Below are positions 47,910-57,722 of a stretch of DNA of 64,000 nt, in pieces. Position numbers and translations under genes: made by a program. Every line of letters starts with the position of its first letter. Within the stretch, counting starts at the first letter, position 1. The notes below the pieces were generated by a model. It saw nothing but the letters and a program-made list of their open reading frames with translations, ran no database searches and had not been told where the DNA came from. Origin of the DNA: Echinimonas agarilytica (lineage in GTDB: Bacteria > Pseudomonadota > Gammaproteobacteria > Enterobacterales > Neiellaceae); contig NZ_JAMQGP010000001.1 of NCBI RefSeq assembly GCF_023703465.1, positions 372,001 through 436,000 on the forward strand. Reading direction: 5' to 3'.

Positions 47910-48977
47910 ATGAGTCATCTAGAGAACGATCGATACTTACGAGCACTACTCCGACAACCTGTCGATAGAACGCCCATTTGGATGATGCGCCAAGCGGGGC
48001 GCTATTTGCCAGAATACAGAGCCACTCGAGCAGAAGCTGGAGACTTTATGTCTCTGTGTAAAAACGCTGAATTGGCATGTGAAGTCACGTTGCAACCTTT
48101 GCGACGCTTTCCATTGGATGCTGCGATTTTATTTTCAGACATCCTCACCATTCCTGATGCGATGGGGTTAGGGCTTTACTTTGAAACGGGCGAGGGGCCG
48201 AAGTTTAGTTCGCCTATTAGCAGTGCCGCAGACGTAGCAAAATTAGCTGCGCCTGATCCAAACCAAGAGTTGCAATATGTGATGAATGCGGTCAGTACGA
48301 TTCGTCGCGAACTCAAAGGCTCTGTGCCTTTGATTGGCTTTTCTGGCAGCCCGTGGACTTTAGCTACTTATATGGTTGAAGGCGGTTCTAGTAAAACCTT
48401 CAGCAAGCTCAAGGCGATGGCGTTTGGTGAGCCTCAAACCTTGCACAAGTTGCTGGATGTTGTGGCAGATTCGGTGATTTCATACTTGAATGCTCAAGTT
48501 GAAGCCGGTGCGCAAGCGCTCATGATATTTGATACGTGGGGTGGCGTGTTATCAGGACCGGCCTATAAAGAGTTTTCGTTGCAATACATGGCGAAGATTG
48601 TCGATGGTTTAAAGCGCGAAGCTGATGGCCGAAAAGTGCCTGTGACACTATTCACTAAAAATGGTGGGCAGTGGCTAGATGCGATGGCTGAAACCGGCTG
48701 TGATGCTTTGGGCTTGGACTGGACCACTGAATTATCGGATGCCCGTGCTCGGGTTGGCGATAAAGTTGCCTTGCAAGGCAATATGGACCCATCAATGCTC
48801 TATGCGCCGGTACCTGCGATCCAACAAGAAGTGAAACGCTTATTGGCTTCTTACGGTCATGGTAATGGGCATGTATTTAACTTGGGACATGGGATTCATC
48901 CGGATGTGAACCCTGAACATGCGGGCGCATTTATTGAAGCCGTACAGCGTGAGAGTGTGAAATATCACCAAGACTAA
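47910..48977 (+). CDS. hemE: Uroporphyrinogen decarboxylase
   Basis: Cytoplasmic haem-synthesis enzyme that removes four carboxyl groups from uroporphyrinogen III to give coproporphyrinogen III. 355 residues, standard length. Signature 1 [16 protein letters not shown] and signature 2 [17 protein letters not shown] are intact, including the Arg and Asp ([13 protein letters not shown]) that hold the substrate. Single gene with a TATAAT promoter and a strong terminator; convergent with tpiA. Confidence 0.97.
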   Translation: MSHLENDRYLRALLRQPVDRTPIWMMRQAGRYLPEYRATRAEAGDFMSLCKNAELACEVTLQPLRRFPLDAAILFSDILTIPDAMGLGLYFETGEGPKFSSPISSAADVAKLAAPDPNQELQYVMNAVSTIRRELKGSVPLIGFSGSPWTLATYMVEGGSSKTFSKLKAMAFGEPQTLHKLLDVVADSVISYLNAQVEAGAQALMIFDTWGGVLSGPAYKEFSLQYMAKIVDGLKREADGRKVPVTLFTKNGGQWLDAMAETGCDALGLDWTTELSDARARVGDKVALQGNMDPSMLYAPVPAIQQEVKRLLASYGHGNGHVFNLGHGIHPDVNPEHAGAFIEAVQRESVKYHQD

Positions 48978-48995
48978 CGTTGAACCGTTCAAAAC

Positions 48996-49024
48996 AAAAA
49001 GGGCAGCCTAAGCTGCCCTTTTTT
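48996..49024. terminator. Bidirectional terminator between hemE and tpiA
   Basis: AAAAAGGGCAGC and GCTGCCCTTTTTT are perfect arms around a 4-base loop, with A/T runs on both sides. Confidence 0.93.
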
Positions 49025-49047
49025 ATGTCCGAGATCCGAATTGGATA

Positions 49048-49800
49048 TTAGCCTGCCGCTTTGATGATTGCGTCGAATTCTTCAACAATCAATGCCGCGC
49101 CGCCAACGAGTGCGCCGTCGATGTCTTCTTGAGCGAATAACTCAACAGCATTCGCGCCTTTTACGCTTCCGCCGTAAAGAACTTGAACACCTTGTGCCAC
49201 TTCAGCACTTTTTTCAGCAATGAGCTGACGAATAAACGCGTGAACTTCTTGCGCCATTTCTTTCGTTGCTGCTTTACCTGTTCCGATAGCCCATACCGGC
49301 TCGTATGCAATCACAGCATTTTTCAGTGTTTCAACACCTAAGTCGTTCAATACAGGGGCAAGTTGCTTGCGGATCACATCGTTGGTGCGATCGCTTTCGC
49401 GCTCTTCCAATGTTTCACCAATACACAATACAGGGATCAAACCGTGCTCTTGCAGTAATGCATACTTATGAGCGCAGCTGGCATCGCTTTCGCCGTGGTA
49501 TTGGCGGCGTTCGCTGTGGCCCACAAGAACGTAAGTACAACCAAACTCTTTGAGCATTGTGGGTGAAGTTTCGCCTGTGTACGCACCGCTTGTGTGAACG
49601 TCGTTATTTTCCGCACCCCAAGCAATTGGTGTGTCAGCAAGCTTACGACTCACTTGATCAATGAAAATGTCTGGGGCACATACTGCAACATCTGCCGTAG
49701 TTGTTGCTTGTGCAGCTGGCAAAATTCCTGTTAAAAGAGCTTCTACAGACTCTTTGGTTCCGTTGAGTTTCCAGTTACCCATGACTATCTTGCGGCGCAT
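49048..49800 (-). CDS. tpiA: Triose-phosphate isomerase
   Basis: Interconverts dihydroxyacetone phosphate and glyceraldehyde 3-phosphate in glycolysis and gluconeogenesis. 250 residues with GNWKLNG (catalytic Lys), VGHSERR (catalytic His), the loop AYEPVWAIGTGKAAT (catalytic Glu) and the phosphate-binding YGGSVKGAN. ATG start; single-gene unit convergent with hemE. Confidence 0.98.
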   Translation of the reverse strand: MRRKIVMGNWKLNGTKESVEALLTGILPAAQATTTADVAVCAPDIFIDQVSRKLADTPIAWGAENNDVHTSGAYTGETSPTMLKEFGCTYVLVGHSERRQYHGESDASCAHKYALLQEHGLIPVLCIGETLEERESDRTNDVIRKQLAPVLNDLGVETLKNAVIAYEPVWAIGTGKAATKEMAQEVHAFIRQLIAEKSAEVAQGVQVLYGGSVKGANAVELFAQEDIDGALVGGAALIVEEFDAIIKAAG

Positions 49801-49925
49801 AGCGTTTCTCCTAAAAAAATAAAGTTAAGCGGGGCAAAGCATAGTCTTACAATGCATGCAGAGCAACCAAAACCGGAGGCTTCCGGCTCTGGTTTGATGT
49901 GAGTCAAGCTGGGCTTTAAGTGTGA

Positions 49926-52199
49926 ATGTTGTATGCTGTAGGGGTTAATCTCTTTCATAAGCTGGTTATGGATAAAGTAGCAAAACGCTGGTCTCGTATT
50001 ACGTCGTCACAGTTAATTTTGGTGGGCCTGATTTTAGGGCTGGTGGTCGGGTTGTTTTTTGGCGAGAAAGTCGGCTGGATGGAAATCATCGGTGAAGCTG
50101 TCATTATGCTCATGCAAATGACGATTATCCCGTATATTCTAGTGTCGCTCATTGCAGGTTTTGGCTCCTTAACAAAGGAACATGCAAAGCTGCTTGCGAC
50201 CAAAGCGGGTCTTGTCTTGTTGATGATCTGGGCCGTTGCATTGGTGACTATTTTTCTCACATCGCTGGCGTTTCCGTCGGTGGAAAAAGCATCCTTTTTT
50301 TCAACATCAGTTATTTCGCCGCCCCCGCCCCCGAATTTGCTGCCCATTTATATTCCTGCAAACCCGTTTAAATCATTAGCGGAAGGCTCAATCCCAGCCG
50401 TTGTTGTGTTCGCTATCGCTTTAGGTGTTGCGTTCATTCGAACCGAAAATAAGATGGACGTGATCGCTATTTGCCGGACCACAGGTAAAGGTTTAAATCG
50501 AGTCACGAGTTACACCTTAAAGACGATGCCGGTGGGTATTTTTGCCATTACAGCATCGGCAGCGGGCACCATGACCATTGATGAGCTGAACAACTTACAG
50601 GTGTTTTTGCTGAGTTTTATTGGTGTGGGGTTACTACTAACCTACATTGTGTTGCCCAATTTAATTGCTCGCTTAACCCCTTTTCATTGGCGAGAAGTGG
50701 AGCAAATGAGCCGTGATGCTCTCGTCACTGCATTCGTAACAGCCAATGTATTAATTGTCTTGCCTGTGCTGGAACAGGGCTGTAAGCGCTTATTTAAAGA
50801 GCGTGAGATGGATAACCCACAAACTGACCAAATGGTCGATGTGCTGATTCCGATTGCCTTTAGTTTTCCAAATGCGGGCAAGCTTACGGTGATTCTTTTT
50901 GTTTTATTCACCGGCTGGTTTGTTGGCAGTCCAATTCCGTTGGCAGAGATGCCTCAACTAGGCATTACCGGCATGCTTAGCTTATTCGGTGCGGTGAATG
51001 TAGCAGTGCCATTTTTACTCGATTTATCGCATCTTCCTGCCGATATGTATCAGTTGTTTTTGGTGGGAACAGTCATTACCTCACGTCTGATGTCCATAGC
51101 AGCAGTGATGCACTTAGTCGCGTTCGTTCTGTTGTCGGTTTGTTTGATTCAAGGTCAATGGAAGCCATTTAATCGCAGTATGCTTAAATTTGTTGCTATC
51201 GCAGGCATCGGGTTAGCCATGCTGGTGGTGCCTTTACGTTTGTTTTCCGGATGGTTGGTGAACAATGGCTCTGAAACCAATCCTCTGGTGGCCATGAAAA
51301 GTGTGGGCAAAGTACCTGAGCAAGTGTACGCAAAGCTTCCAGAAATTTACCGGGGTGGTAAGTACTCACTTACTGATGTGGCTCAAATTAAAAAGCGTGG
51401 TGTACTTCGTATCGGATATCAACCGGGCAAGGTGCCGTTTTCATATTTCAATCGCAGTGGTGATTTGGTGGGGCTCGATATTTCGTTGAGCAAACGCTTG
51501 GCGGATGATTTGGGTGTTGAGGTTGAATTTGTGCCCTATGAGGTGGCCAACCTAAATACGCTGTTGGCGCAGGGCTATTTTGATATTGCTATTTCTGGAT
51601 TAGAAATGGATGCCGACAGTATTCAAAAGATGCGCTTTACACCGCCCGTACTTACCTTGAATCTAGCTTTGGTGGTGCTTGATCATGACCGTCACGCGTT
51701 CAAAGCTCTGACCCAGAAAGCGCGTGAAGGGAATTTGGTCATCGCCGTTTCTCAGCATGAGAGGCTCGTTAGGGAAGTGCGAGAGAAACATCCAAAGGTC
51801 GAGATTGTTGAGCTCGACCATGAGCGCGATTTCTTCAGTGGAAAGGTGCAGGCTGACGCCCTATTGATTAGTGCTGAGGAAGGCTATGCCTGGACGTTAT
51901 TCTACCCAACGTTCAATGTCGTAATCCCTAAATCTAAGGCTACGCCTTATCCGGTTGGGTATGCTGTGGCTTGGCAAAATGATGCCCTGCACGACTATCT
52001 CGACAGTTGGGTTGAAATTCAAAAAGTCAGAGGCGTTCTTGATCAAGAATACCGCTTTTGGATTTTGGGCGAGGGGGCTGAAAATACTGAGCCACGTTGG
52101 TCCATATGGCGCAATGTACTCAAGCTTGATGAAGACCAACGACGCGATGAATCTAATAACGATGCTCTGTCGGAATTGCATGAACAGCCTACGCACTAA
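49926..52199 (+). CDS. Dicarboxylate/amino-acid:cation symporter fused to a solute-binding domain
   Basis: 757 residues in one uninterrupted frame. The first 460 form a DAACS/GltP-type symporter with about eight membrane helices and the re-entrant loops (MQMTIIPYILVSLIAGFGS near the N-terminus; a Pro-rich SPPPPPNLLP loop). From about 485 a family 3 solute-binding domain begins: KRGVLRIGYQPGKVPFSYFN..LVGLDISLSKRLADDLGVEVEFV, ending near 710. The substrate is probably a dicarboxylate or acidic amino acid. The binding domain would face the periplasm and feed the carrier. The start is either 49926 or the ATG at 49968; neither has a strong ribosome-binding site. Confidence 0.88.
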   Translation: MLYAVGVNLFHKLVMDKVAKRWSRITSSQLILVGLILGLVVGLFFGEKVGWMEIIGEAVIMLMQMTIIPYILVSLIAGFGSLTKEHAKLLATKAGLVLLMIWAVALVTIFLTSLAFPSVEKASFFSTSVISPPPPPNLLPIYIPANPFKSLAEGSIPAVVVFAIALGVAFIRTENKMDVIAICRTTGKGLNRVTSYTLKTMPVGIFAITASAAGTMTIDELNNLQVFLLSFIGVGLLLTYIVLPNLIARLTPFHWREVEQMSRDALVTAFVTANVLIVLPVLEQGCKRLFKEREMDNPQTDQMVDVLIPIAFSFPNAGKLTVILFVLFTGWFVGSPIPLAEMPQLGITGMLSLFGAVNVAVPFLLDLSHLPADMYQLFLVGTVITSRLMSIAAVMHLVAFVLLSVCLIQGQWKPFNRSMLKFVAIAGIGLAMLVVPLRLFSGWLVNNGSETNPLVAMKSVGKVPEQVYAKLPEIYRGGKYSLTDVAQIKKRGVLRIGYQPGKVPFSYFNRSGDLVGLDISLSKRLADDLGVEVEFVPYEVANLNTLLAQGYFDIAISGLEMDADSIQKMRFTPPVLTLNLALVVLDHDRHAFKALTQKAREGNLVIAVSQHERLVREVREKHPKVEIVELDHERDFFSGKVQADALLISAEEGYAWTLFYPTFNVVIPKSKATPYPVGYAVAWQNDALHDYLDSWVEIQKVRGVLDQEYRFWILGEGAENTEPRWSIWRNVLKLDEDQRRDESNNDALSELHEQPTH

Positions 52200-52254
52200 C
52201 AAATACGTGGATCTCTGCTATATCAACGGGCCTTGCTGCGCTGTATGAGGTTCG

Positions 52255-54198
52255 CTACTCAGTTTTGCTATCGGTTTCAATGACCAAGTTTCGGTTGCGG
52301 CGGCTGCGCTCTAGCAGCTGTTGGCTTCGATCGATCATTACCAATAAACTTTCATAATGAGATAGGGCCGCTTCAGTCACTGCGAAGTGAGTGCTAACTG
52401 TGGCCGCGCTTCCTCCTAGTTCTACCGTGAGGTAAATTTCACTACGAATTCGGCGTGATAAGTTAATGGCCTGCTCGCGTGCGGTATTTGGTAAAATTGC
52501 CACAAATTGTGCGGTACTCAAGTGCGCCATAAGTGCATGATCTGGAGCCAGTGCGCGGCAACATTCTGCGCATTGAAGCAACACCTGCTCGGCCTCCTGG
52601 CTGCCATGTTGCTCAATGATTTGCGGGTATCCCGATATTTCAAATAACAACATCGACATGGGTTGACGCATTTTTACGGCTTGCTGCAGGACTATTTCGC
52701 CTTGCTGTAATAGCCCGCGTCGATTGAGGAGGTGAGTGACTTCATCGGTACCCACTTGTTGTTCCAAGCGCTCTCGGTAACTGATTTCTTCATTGAGCCG
52801 CTGGTGGCTTCGGTTGATGTTATCGGCTTGTTTGTTGAGCTCTGCCACCATGGAAGTCAGATTATTTGTAAGATCCTCAACTTCCTCAATACCTGAGCTA
52901 TGTATGGACTGAAGTCGTCGGGCTCGTGCAGCACTTTTCACGTTGTTGCTGAGATCGCCTAATGGCTCTGCAATTTTATTCGATAAGACTTGTGACTGGC
53001 GCTGTACGATGTAGTAGAACAGCAAGTAAAACAAGATCATCAAGGAAATAGCCATAATGCCAAATTCACGCGACATCTTGTCGAGTTCATTGATACGGAT
53101 GAGAACTTTATCGGCATTGGTGATGCTAAAGAGTGTCCAGCCAGTCTCCGAGATCGGATGGCTTGCTATGAGATAAGTAACACCATCATGCTCGGCAAAT
53201 TTAGTGCGTTCATCATAGCTGAACATGTTGCTAATGGTGTCTCTGAACGATGAGTAAGGTAGGCGGTTAATTAAAAACTCTTCGGGTTGTTCAGTATCTC
53301 TATGAACTTTTTGGCCTTCGACGCCTTTGGATAACTGCTGTAAGTTGAGTAAATTTTGCGTGCCGCTCGACATCGAAATCATGCGACCTTGCTCATCCAC
53401 TAAAAACGATTCGCCATTAAAGGGCAGCATGAGGCGTTCTATTTCTTTGACCATGCTATCTAACGAAATGTCGACGCCGGTGACGCCTTCGAGAAAGTTG
53501 CTGTTGTATATAGGGACCACAGCGGAAACAAGCCAACCTTGCCCCGCGGGATCTAAGTAGGCTGGTGTCCAAACCACTCCGCGGTTCGGGTTGTGGCTAT
53601 AATCTGCCAAATAATAGAAATTGAAATTAGAGATTACCATGTCAGTGGGGAACTGGTGCTGTACATCGTCGATAAAAGGATAATACCGATTGAGGTTATC
53701 GTAGCTGTTGAAGTATGCCGCTAACACCATGTGAGATTGTTCTGCGGTGTATTTGAGTTGAGCGTCCCAATATTCGGTTTCTTGGGCTTTTCGACGTGCT
53801 TCGCTGTCTCTGGCATTCATCTGGCTAATAAAGACACTGCTACCTGAATTGTTCTCAGCTTTTACATACACCCCGTTCTCGGTCATCTTAAATTCTGCTG
53901 GATTCTTGGCGGTGTGATGCCAGTTGTAATCCTCGCTGAAGTAGTCTTGGTGTTGGCGTTGTAATAATTCGACTAACTGTCGAATGTATAAAAATTGTGA
54001 GTTAAGGTCTTGGGCTTGAATTGAAAGGTGCTCATAAACGTTTTGCGAGCGTTCAAATAGCAGCTCTTTTCGGGCGTCACTAATGACCAAATCATTGACC
54101 AGAAAATACATCAATAGAAGTGCGAGTTCGAGCGTAAGGACTGGAATCAAGAAGATTTTTTTGAAGTGCCCAACAATGAGTTGCTTTAGAGAAATCAC
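52255..54198 (-). CDS. Cache-HAMP receptor with degenerate GGDEF domain
   Basis: 647 residues: membrane helix (about 13-37), a large periplasmic dCache-type sensor (about 40-370, with VVPIYNSNFLEGVTGVDISLDSMV), a second helix (about 382-402), a HAMP/coiled linker and a C-terminal domain that starts TDEVTHLLNRRGL like GGDEF domains. The catalytic GGDEF motif is replaced by LSTAQ (560-564, before FVAILPNT), so it cannot make c-di-GMP by the usual chemistry; it may be a regulator or binding domain. The ligand is unknown. Its stop lies 55 bases from the end of the convergent symporter-SBP gene. Confidence 0.87.
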   Translation of the reverse strand: MISLKQLIVGHFKKIFLIPVLTLELALLLMYFLVNDLVISDARKELLFERSQNVYEHLSIQAQDLNSQFLYIRQLVELLQRQHQDYFSEDYNWHHTAKNPAEFKMTENGVYVKAENNSGSSVFISQMNARDSEARRKAQETEYWDAQLKYTAEQSHMVLAAYFNSYDNLNRYYPFIDDVQHQFPTDMVISNFNFYYLADYSHNPNRGVVWTPAYLDPAGQGWLVSAVVPIYNSNFLEGVTGVDISLDSMVKEIERLMLPFNGESFLVDEQGRMISMSSGTQNLLNLQQLSKGVEGQKVHRDTEQPEEFLINRLPYSSFRDTISNMFSYDERTKFAEHDGVTYLIASHPISETGWTLFSITNADKVLIRINELDKMSREFGIMAISLMILFYLLFYYIVQRQSQVLSNKIAEPLGDLSNNVKSAARARRLQSIHSSGIEEVEDLTNNLTSMVAELNKQADNINRSHQRLNEEISYRERLEQQVGTDEVTHLLNRRGLLQQGEIVLQQAVKMRQPMSMLLFEISGYPQIIEQHGSQEAEQVLLQCAECCRALAPDHALMAHLSTAQFVAILPNTAREQAINLSRRIRSEIYLTVELGGSAATVSTHFAVTEAALSHYESLLVMIDRSQQLLERSRRNRNLVIETDSKTE

Positions 54199-54271
54199 AA
54201 TTACCTATCCATTGGCCTTTGCTGGAGCGACGAGAAATCTTACTAGATCATTTTTTACCATACTGAGCTAA

Positions 54272-54297
54272 AAAAAACCCGCCTCAAGGCGGGTTTT
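54272..54297 (-). terminator. Rho-independent terminator of purH-purD
   Basis: AAACCCGCCT and AGGCGGGTTT form a perfect stem around a 2-base loop, with T-runs on both sides; it lies 24 bases beyond the purD stop. Confidence 0.92.
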
Positions 54298-54320
54298 TGT
54301 TTGTAACGACTGAATTTACG

Positions 54321-55607
54321 TTACGACTTTTCGCGAGCAATGGCTCGGTAGCCAATGTCGTTGCGGAAGTAAGCTGTTGGCCATTTCACTTCATGCAACA
54401 ATTCATAGGCTTTGGCTTGAGCTTCCGTCACGCTATGACCCAGCGCAGTAACACACACCACTCGGCCACCTGAGGTGACAATTTGTCCATCTTTCATCGC
54501 GGTCCCTGCATGAAAAACTTTCGCATCGTGTTGTGCTGGCTCGGGTAGGTTAGCAATCACGTCGCCTTTAGGATAACTGCCTGGATAACCGCCTGCAGCG
54601 AGCACTAAACCGACCGCAACACGGGCATCGTATTCAGCGGTTGCTTGGTCTAACTTGCCGTCGATTGCGGCAAGACACAGCTCCGCTAAATCTGATTGCA
54701 TACGCATCATGATAGGCTGTGTTTCGGGGTCACCAAAACGGCAGTTGTATTCAATGACTTTCGGCGTGCCGTCGGCCATGATCATCAGGCCCGCGTATAA
54801 GAAACCTTTGTACGGGTTGCCTTCTTTCGCCATGCCTTCAACCGTTGGCATGATGACTTCAGCCATGATCCGTTCATGAATTTCAGCCGTGACAACAGGA
54901 GCAGGGGAATAAGCGCCCATGCCTCCAGTATTTGGACCTGTGTCGCCATCGCCTGCACGTTTGTGGTCTTGGCTCGTCGCCATTGGCAAGACGTGCTTAC
55001 CATCCACCATGACGATAAACGATGCTTCTTCACCGTCGAGGAACTCTTCGATCACCACGCGGCTACCTGCTTCGCCGAATGCGTTGCCAGAAAGCATGTC
55101 GCGAATAGCGTCTTCCGCCTCAGAGAGTTCCATCGCTACGATCACACCTTTACCTGCGGCAAGGCCGTCGGCTTTGATGACAATTGGAGCACCTACTTTA
55201 CGAACATACGTGAGCGCTTCTTCAACGTTTGTAAAGTTTGCATAGTCAGCCGTTGGAATGGCGTGACGGGCTAAGAAATCTTTGGTGAAAGCTTTTGAGC
55301 CTTCAAGCTGTGAGGCTGCTTCGCTTGGGCCGAAAATGGGCAAGCCCGCGGCTTCAAATGCGTCGACCACACCAATAACCAGAGGTGCTTCTGGGCCAAC
55401 AATACTCAAACCAATGTTGTTGGCTTTAGCAAATTCAACTAATGCAGGAATATCACAACCATCAATTGCAACGTTTTCCAATTTGGGCTCAAGCTCTGTA
55501 CCGGCATTGCCTGGCGCGACATACACAGTTTGCACATTGGCAGACTGAGCGACTTTCCAAGCAAGAGCATGTTCGCGACCACCGCCGCCAATCACTAATA
55601 CATTCAT
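54321..55607 (-). CDS. purD: Phosphoribosylamine-glycine ligase
   Basis: ATP-grasp enzyme joining glycine to phosphoribosylamine in purine synthesis (second step). The ATG at 55607, with AAGGA 7 bases upstream, gives 428 residues; a longer frame upstream is not conserved. Motifs: MNVLVIGGGGREHALAW, LSIVGPEAPL, IKADGLAAGKGV, the GSRVVIEEFLDGEEAS ATP-grasp loop, and the metal-site NCRFGDPETQ. Follows purH in an operon, as in E. coli purHD. Confidence 0.97.
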   Translation of the reverse strand: MNVLVIGGGGREHALAWKVAQSANVQTVYVAPGNAGTELEPKLENVAIDGCDIPALVEFAKANNIGLSIVGPEAPLVIGVVDAFEAAGLPIFGPSEAASQLEGSKAFTKDFLARHAIPTADYANFTNVEEALTYVRKVGAPIVIKADGLAAGKGVIVAMELSEAEDAIRDMLSGNAFGEAGSRVVIEEFLDGEEASFIVMVDGKHVLPMATSQDHKRAGDGDTGPNTGGMGAYSPAPVVTAEIHERIMAEVIMPTVEGMAKEGNPYKGFLYAGLMIMADGTPKVIEYNCRFGDPETQPIMMRMQSDLAELCLAAIDGKLDQATAEYDARVAVGLVLAAGGYPGSYPKGDVIANLPEPAQHDAKVFHAGTAMKDGQIVTSGGRVVCVTALGHSVTEAQAKAYELLHEVKWPTAYFRNDIGYRAIAREKS

Positions 55608-55669
55608 GATTTTGTCCTTGTTATTCGTCAGCAGCATGTTTTTTGCTGTTGATAATACTCGAAGAGCAA

Positions 55670-55694
55670 CAAGGGCAGCTCAGAGCTGCCCTTG
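55670..55694 (-). other. Stem-loop between purH and purD
   Basis: CAAGGGCAGCT and AGCTGCCCTTG are perfect 11-bp arms with a 3-base loop, 6 bases after the purH stop. No T-tract in the minus direction, so a partial terminator or mRNA-protecting element within the operon. Confidence 0.6.
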
Positions 55695-55700
55695 AACAAA

Positions 55701-57293
55701 TTAGTGACGGAAATGGCGCATGCCAGTGAAGACCATCGCCATGCCTGCTTCATCAGCGGCTGCAATCACTTCATCGTCACGAATAGAACCGCCTGGTTGG
55801 ATTACCGCGGTGATGCCTGCCTCAGCCGCTGCGTCAATACCGTCTCGGAATGGGAAGAATGCATCTGACGCCATCACTGACCCCTTCACTTCTAGCCCTT
55901 CGTCGGCGGCTTTGATGCCTGCGATTTTAGCACTGTAAACGCGGCTCATTTGACCTGCGCCTACACCAATCGTGGTTTCGTTTTTCGAGTAAACAATAGC
56001 ATTTGATTTAACAAACTTAGCCACTTTCCAGCAGAACATGAGGTCTTTCATTTCTTGTTCTGTCGGTTGGCGTTTGCTGACGATAGTGAGCTCTGCTTCA
56101 GTGACCATGCCTTGATCGCGATCTTGAACTAATAGTCCACCGTTCACACGCTTCTGATCGTAACCTTGAGTCACAGAGTTCCACTGGCCACATTCGAGTA
56201 AACGAACGTTTGGCTTAGCCGCTACAATTTGAGCGGCCGCTTCGCTGATTGAAGGGGCAATGATCACTTCTACAAACTGACGAGCCACAATGGCTTCAGC
56301 CGTTTGCGCATCGAGCTCTTGGTTGAACGCGATGATGCCACCGAATGCAGATGTTGGGTCGGTTTTGAATGCCGAATTGTAAGCTTCCAAAATGTCGTTG
56401 CCTACTGCAACGCCGCATGGATTGGCGTGCTTGACGATGACACATGCAGGTTGTTTAAATTCTTTAACACACTCAAGCGCGGCATCAGTATCGGCAATGT
56501 TGTTGAAAGACAGAGCTTTGCCTTGCAACTGCTTGGCCGTGGCAACTGACGCTTCGTCGATGTTATTTTCAACGTAAAAAGCTGCGGCCTGATGGCTGTT
56601 TTCGCCGTAGCGCATATCTTGCTTTTTAATGAACTGGGCATTGAATGTACGGGGGAATTTAGATTCTGCATCGCCTTCAATATTGTCGCTGTAACTTGGC
56701 ACCATTGTACCGAAGTAGTTCGCGATCATGCCGTCGTATGCCGCAGTGTGCTCAAACGCAGCAATGGCTAAGTCGAAACGCGTTTTGTGCAGTAACGAAC
56801 CATCATTTGCATTCATTTCTTCAATGATGCGGTCATAATCTGATGCATTTACAACAATCGACACGTCTTTGTGATTCTTGGCCGCAGCGCGAACCATTGT
56901 TGGACCACCGATATCAATGTTTTCAATTGCATCTTCAAGAGAACACCCTTCTTTTGCCACGGTTTGGGCAAATGGGTATAGGTTTACAACAACCATATCG
57001 ATCGCTTCGATAGCGTTTTCTGCCATGACGCTTTCGTCCATGCCGCGACGCGCAAGAATGCCGCCGTGAACCTTTGGATGCAGGGTCTTGACTCGACCAT
57101 CCATAATTTCTGGGTGTCCTGTGTAATCAGACACTTCGGTCACTGCTAAACCCGCTTCTGCAAGAAGCTTGGCAGTTCCGCCAGTCGAAAGGATATCAAC
57201 GCCACGTGAAGCTAAAGCACGGGCAAATTCAACGATACCGGTCTTATCCGAAACGCTTAATAAAGCGCGACGAATCGGTCGAGGAGTTTCCAT
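55701..57293 (-). CDS. purH: Bifunctional AICAR transformylase/IMP cyclohydrolase
   Basis: Catalyses the last two steps of IMP synthesis. 530 residues: N-terminal IMP cyclohydrolase domain ([47 protein letters not shown]) and C-terminal transformylase (NPCGVAVG with the Lys-His KHANPCG motif, [21 protein letters not shown]). ATG start. Begins a purH-purD operon about 100 bases downstream of fis, and may be partly co-transcribed with dusB-fis. Confidence 0.97.
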   Translation of the reverse strand: METPRPIRRALLSVSDKTGIVEFARALASRGVDILSTGGTAKLLAEAGLAVTEVSDYTGHPEIMDGRVKTLHPKVHGGILARRGMDESVMAENAIEAIDMVVVNLYPFAQTVAKEGCSLEDAIENIDIGGPTMVRAAAKNHKDVSIVVNASDYDRIIEEMNANDGSLLHKTRFDLAIAAFEHTAAYDGMIANYFGTMVPSYSDNIEGDAESKFPRTFNAQFIKKQDMRYGENSHQAAAFYVENNIDEASVATAKQLQGKALSFNNIADTDAALECVKEFKQPACVIVKHANPCGVAVGNDILEAYNSAFKTDPTSAFGGIIAFNQELDAQTAEAIVARQFVEVIIAPSISEAAAQIVAAKPNVRLLECGQWNSVTQGYDQKRVNGGLLVQDRDQGMVTEAELTIVSKRQPTEQEMKDLMFCWKVAKFVKSNAIVYSKNETTIGVGAGQMSRVYSAKIAGIKAADEGLEVKGSVMASDAFFPFRDGIDAAAEAGITAVIQPGGSIRDDEVIAAADEAGMAMVFTGMRHFRH

Positions 57294-57372
57294 TGGTATA
57301 CCTATAACCTTTGAATAATATTGGATAAATAAATGAAGTGTTGGCTGGAGGTGAAGCCAGCCAGATACAACA

Positions 57373-57390
57373 ACAGGGCTTTCGCCCTGT
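57373..57390 (-). terminator. Hairpin between fis and purH
   Basis: ACAGGGC and GCCCTGT form a perfect 7-bp stem around TTTC, 10 bases beyond the fis stop. The T content downstream in the minus direction is low, so termination is probably partial. Confidence 0.5.
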
Positions 57391-57399
57391 GTGTGGCAC

Positions 57400-57693
57400 T
57401 TAGTTCATGCCGTATTTCTTGAGTTTCTTACGCAAAGTACCGCGGTTCAATCCGAGCATGGTTGATGCACGAGTTTGGTTACCACGGGTATAAGTCATAA
57501 TTTCCTCTAACAGAGGAGCTTCGACTTCTGACAAGACTAATTCGTACAAGTCACTCACATCTTGGCCATTTAGAGTCGCCAGATAATTACTTACAGATTG
57601 CTTCACAGACTCACGCAAAGTCGGTTGAACCGATTGAGAAGTTGGAGAAGTTTCGGTTGCTACTGCATCGGTTTTGAAGTTGTTTTCGAACAT
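57400..57693 (-). CDS. fis: DNA-binding protein Fis
   Basis: Nucleoid protein and growth-phase regulator of rRNA, recombination and other genes. 97 residues (E. coli 98). The C-terminal helix-turn-helix [35 protein letters not shown] is nearly identical to other Fis proteins; the N-terminal 45 residues diverge, as usual. Follows dusB by 29 bases in the standard dusB-fis operon. Confidence 0.97.
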   Translation of the reverse strand: MFENNFKTDAVATETSPTSQSVQPTLRESVKQSVSNYLATLNGQDVSDLYELVLSEVEAPLLEEIMTYTRGNQTRASTMLGLNRGTLRKKLKKYGMN

Positions 57694-57722
57694 TTGTTGT
57701 TAGCTCTTTTGTTACAACGGCT

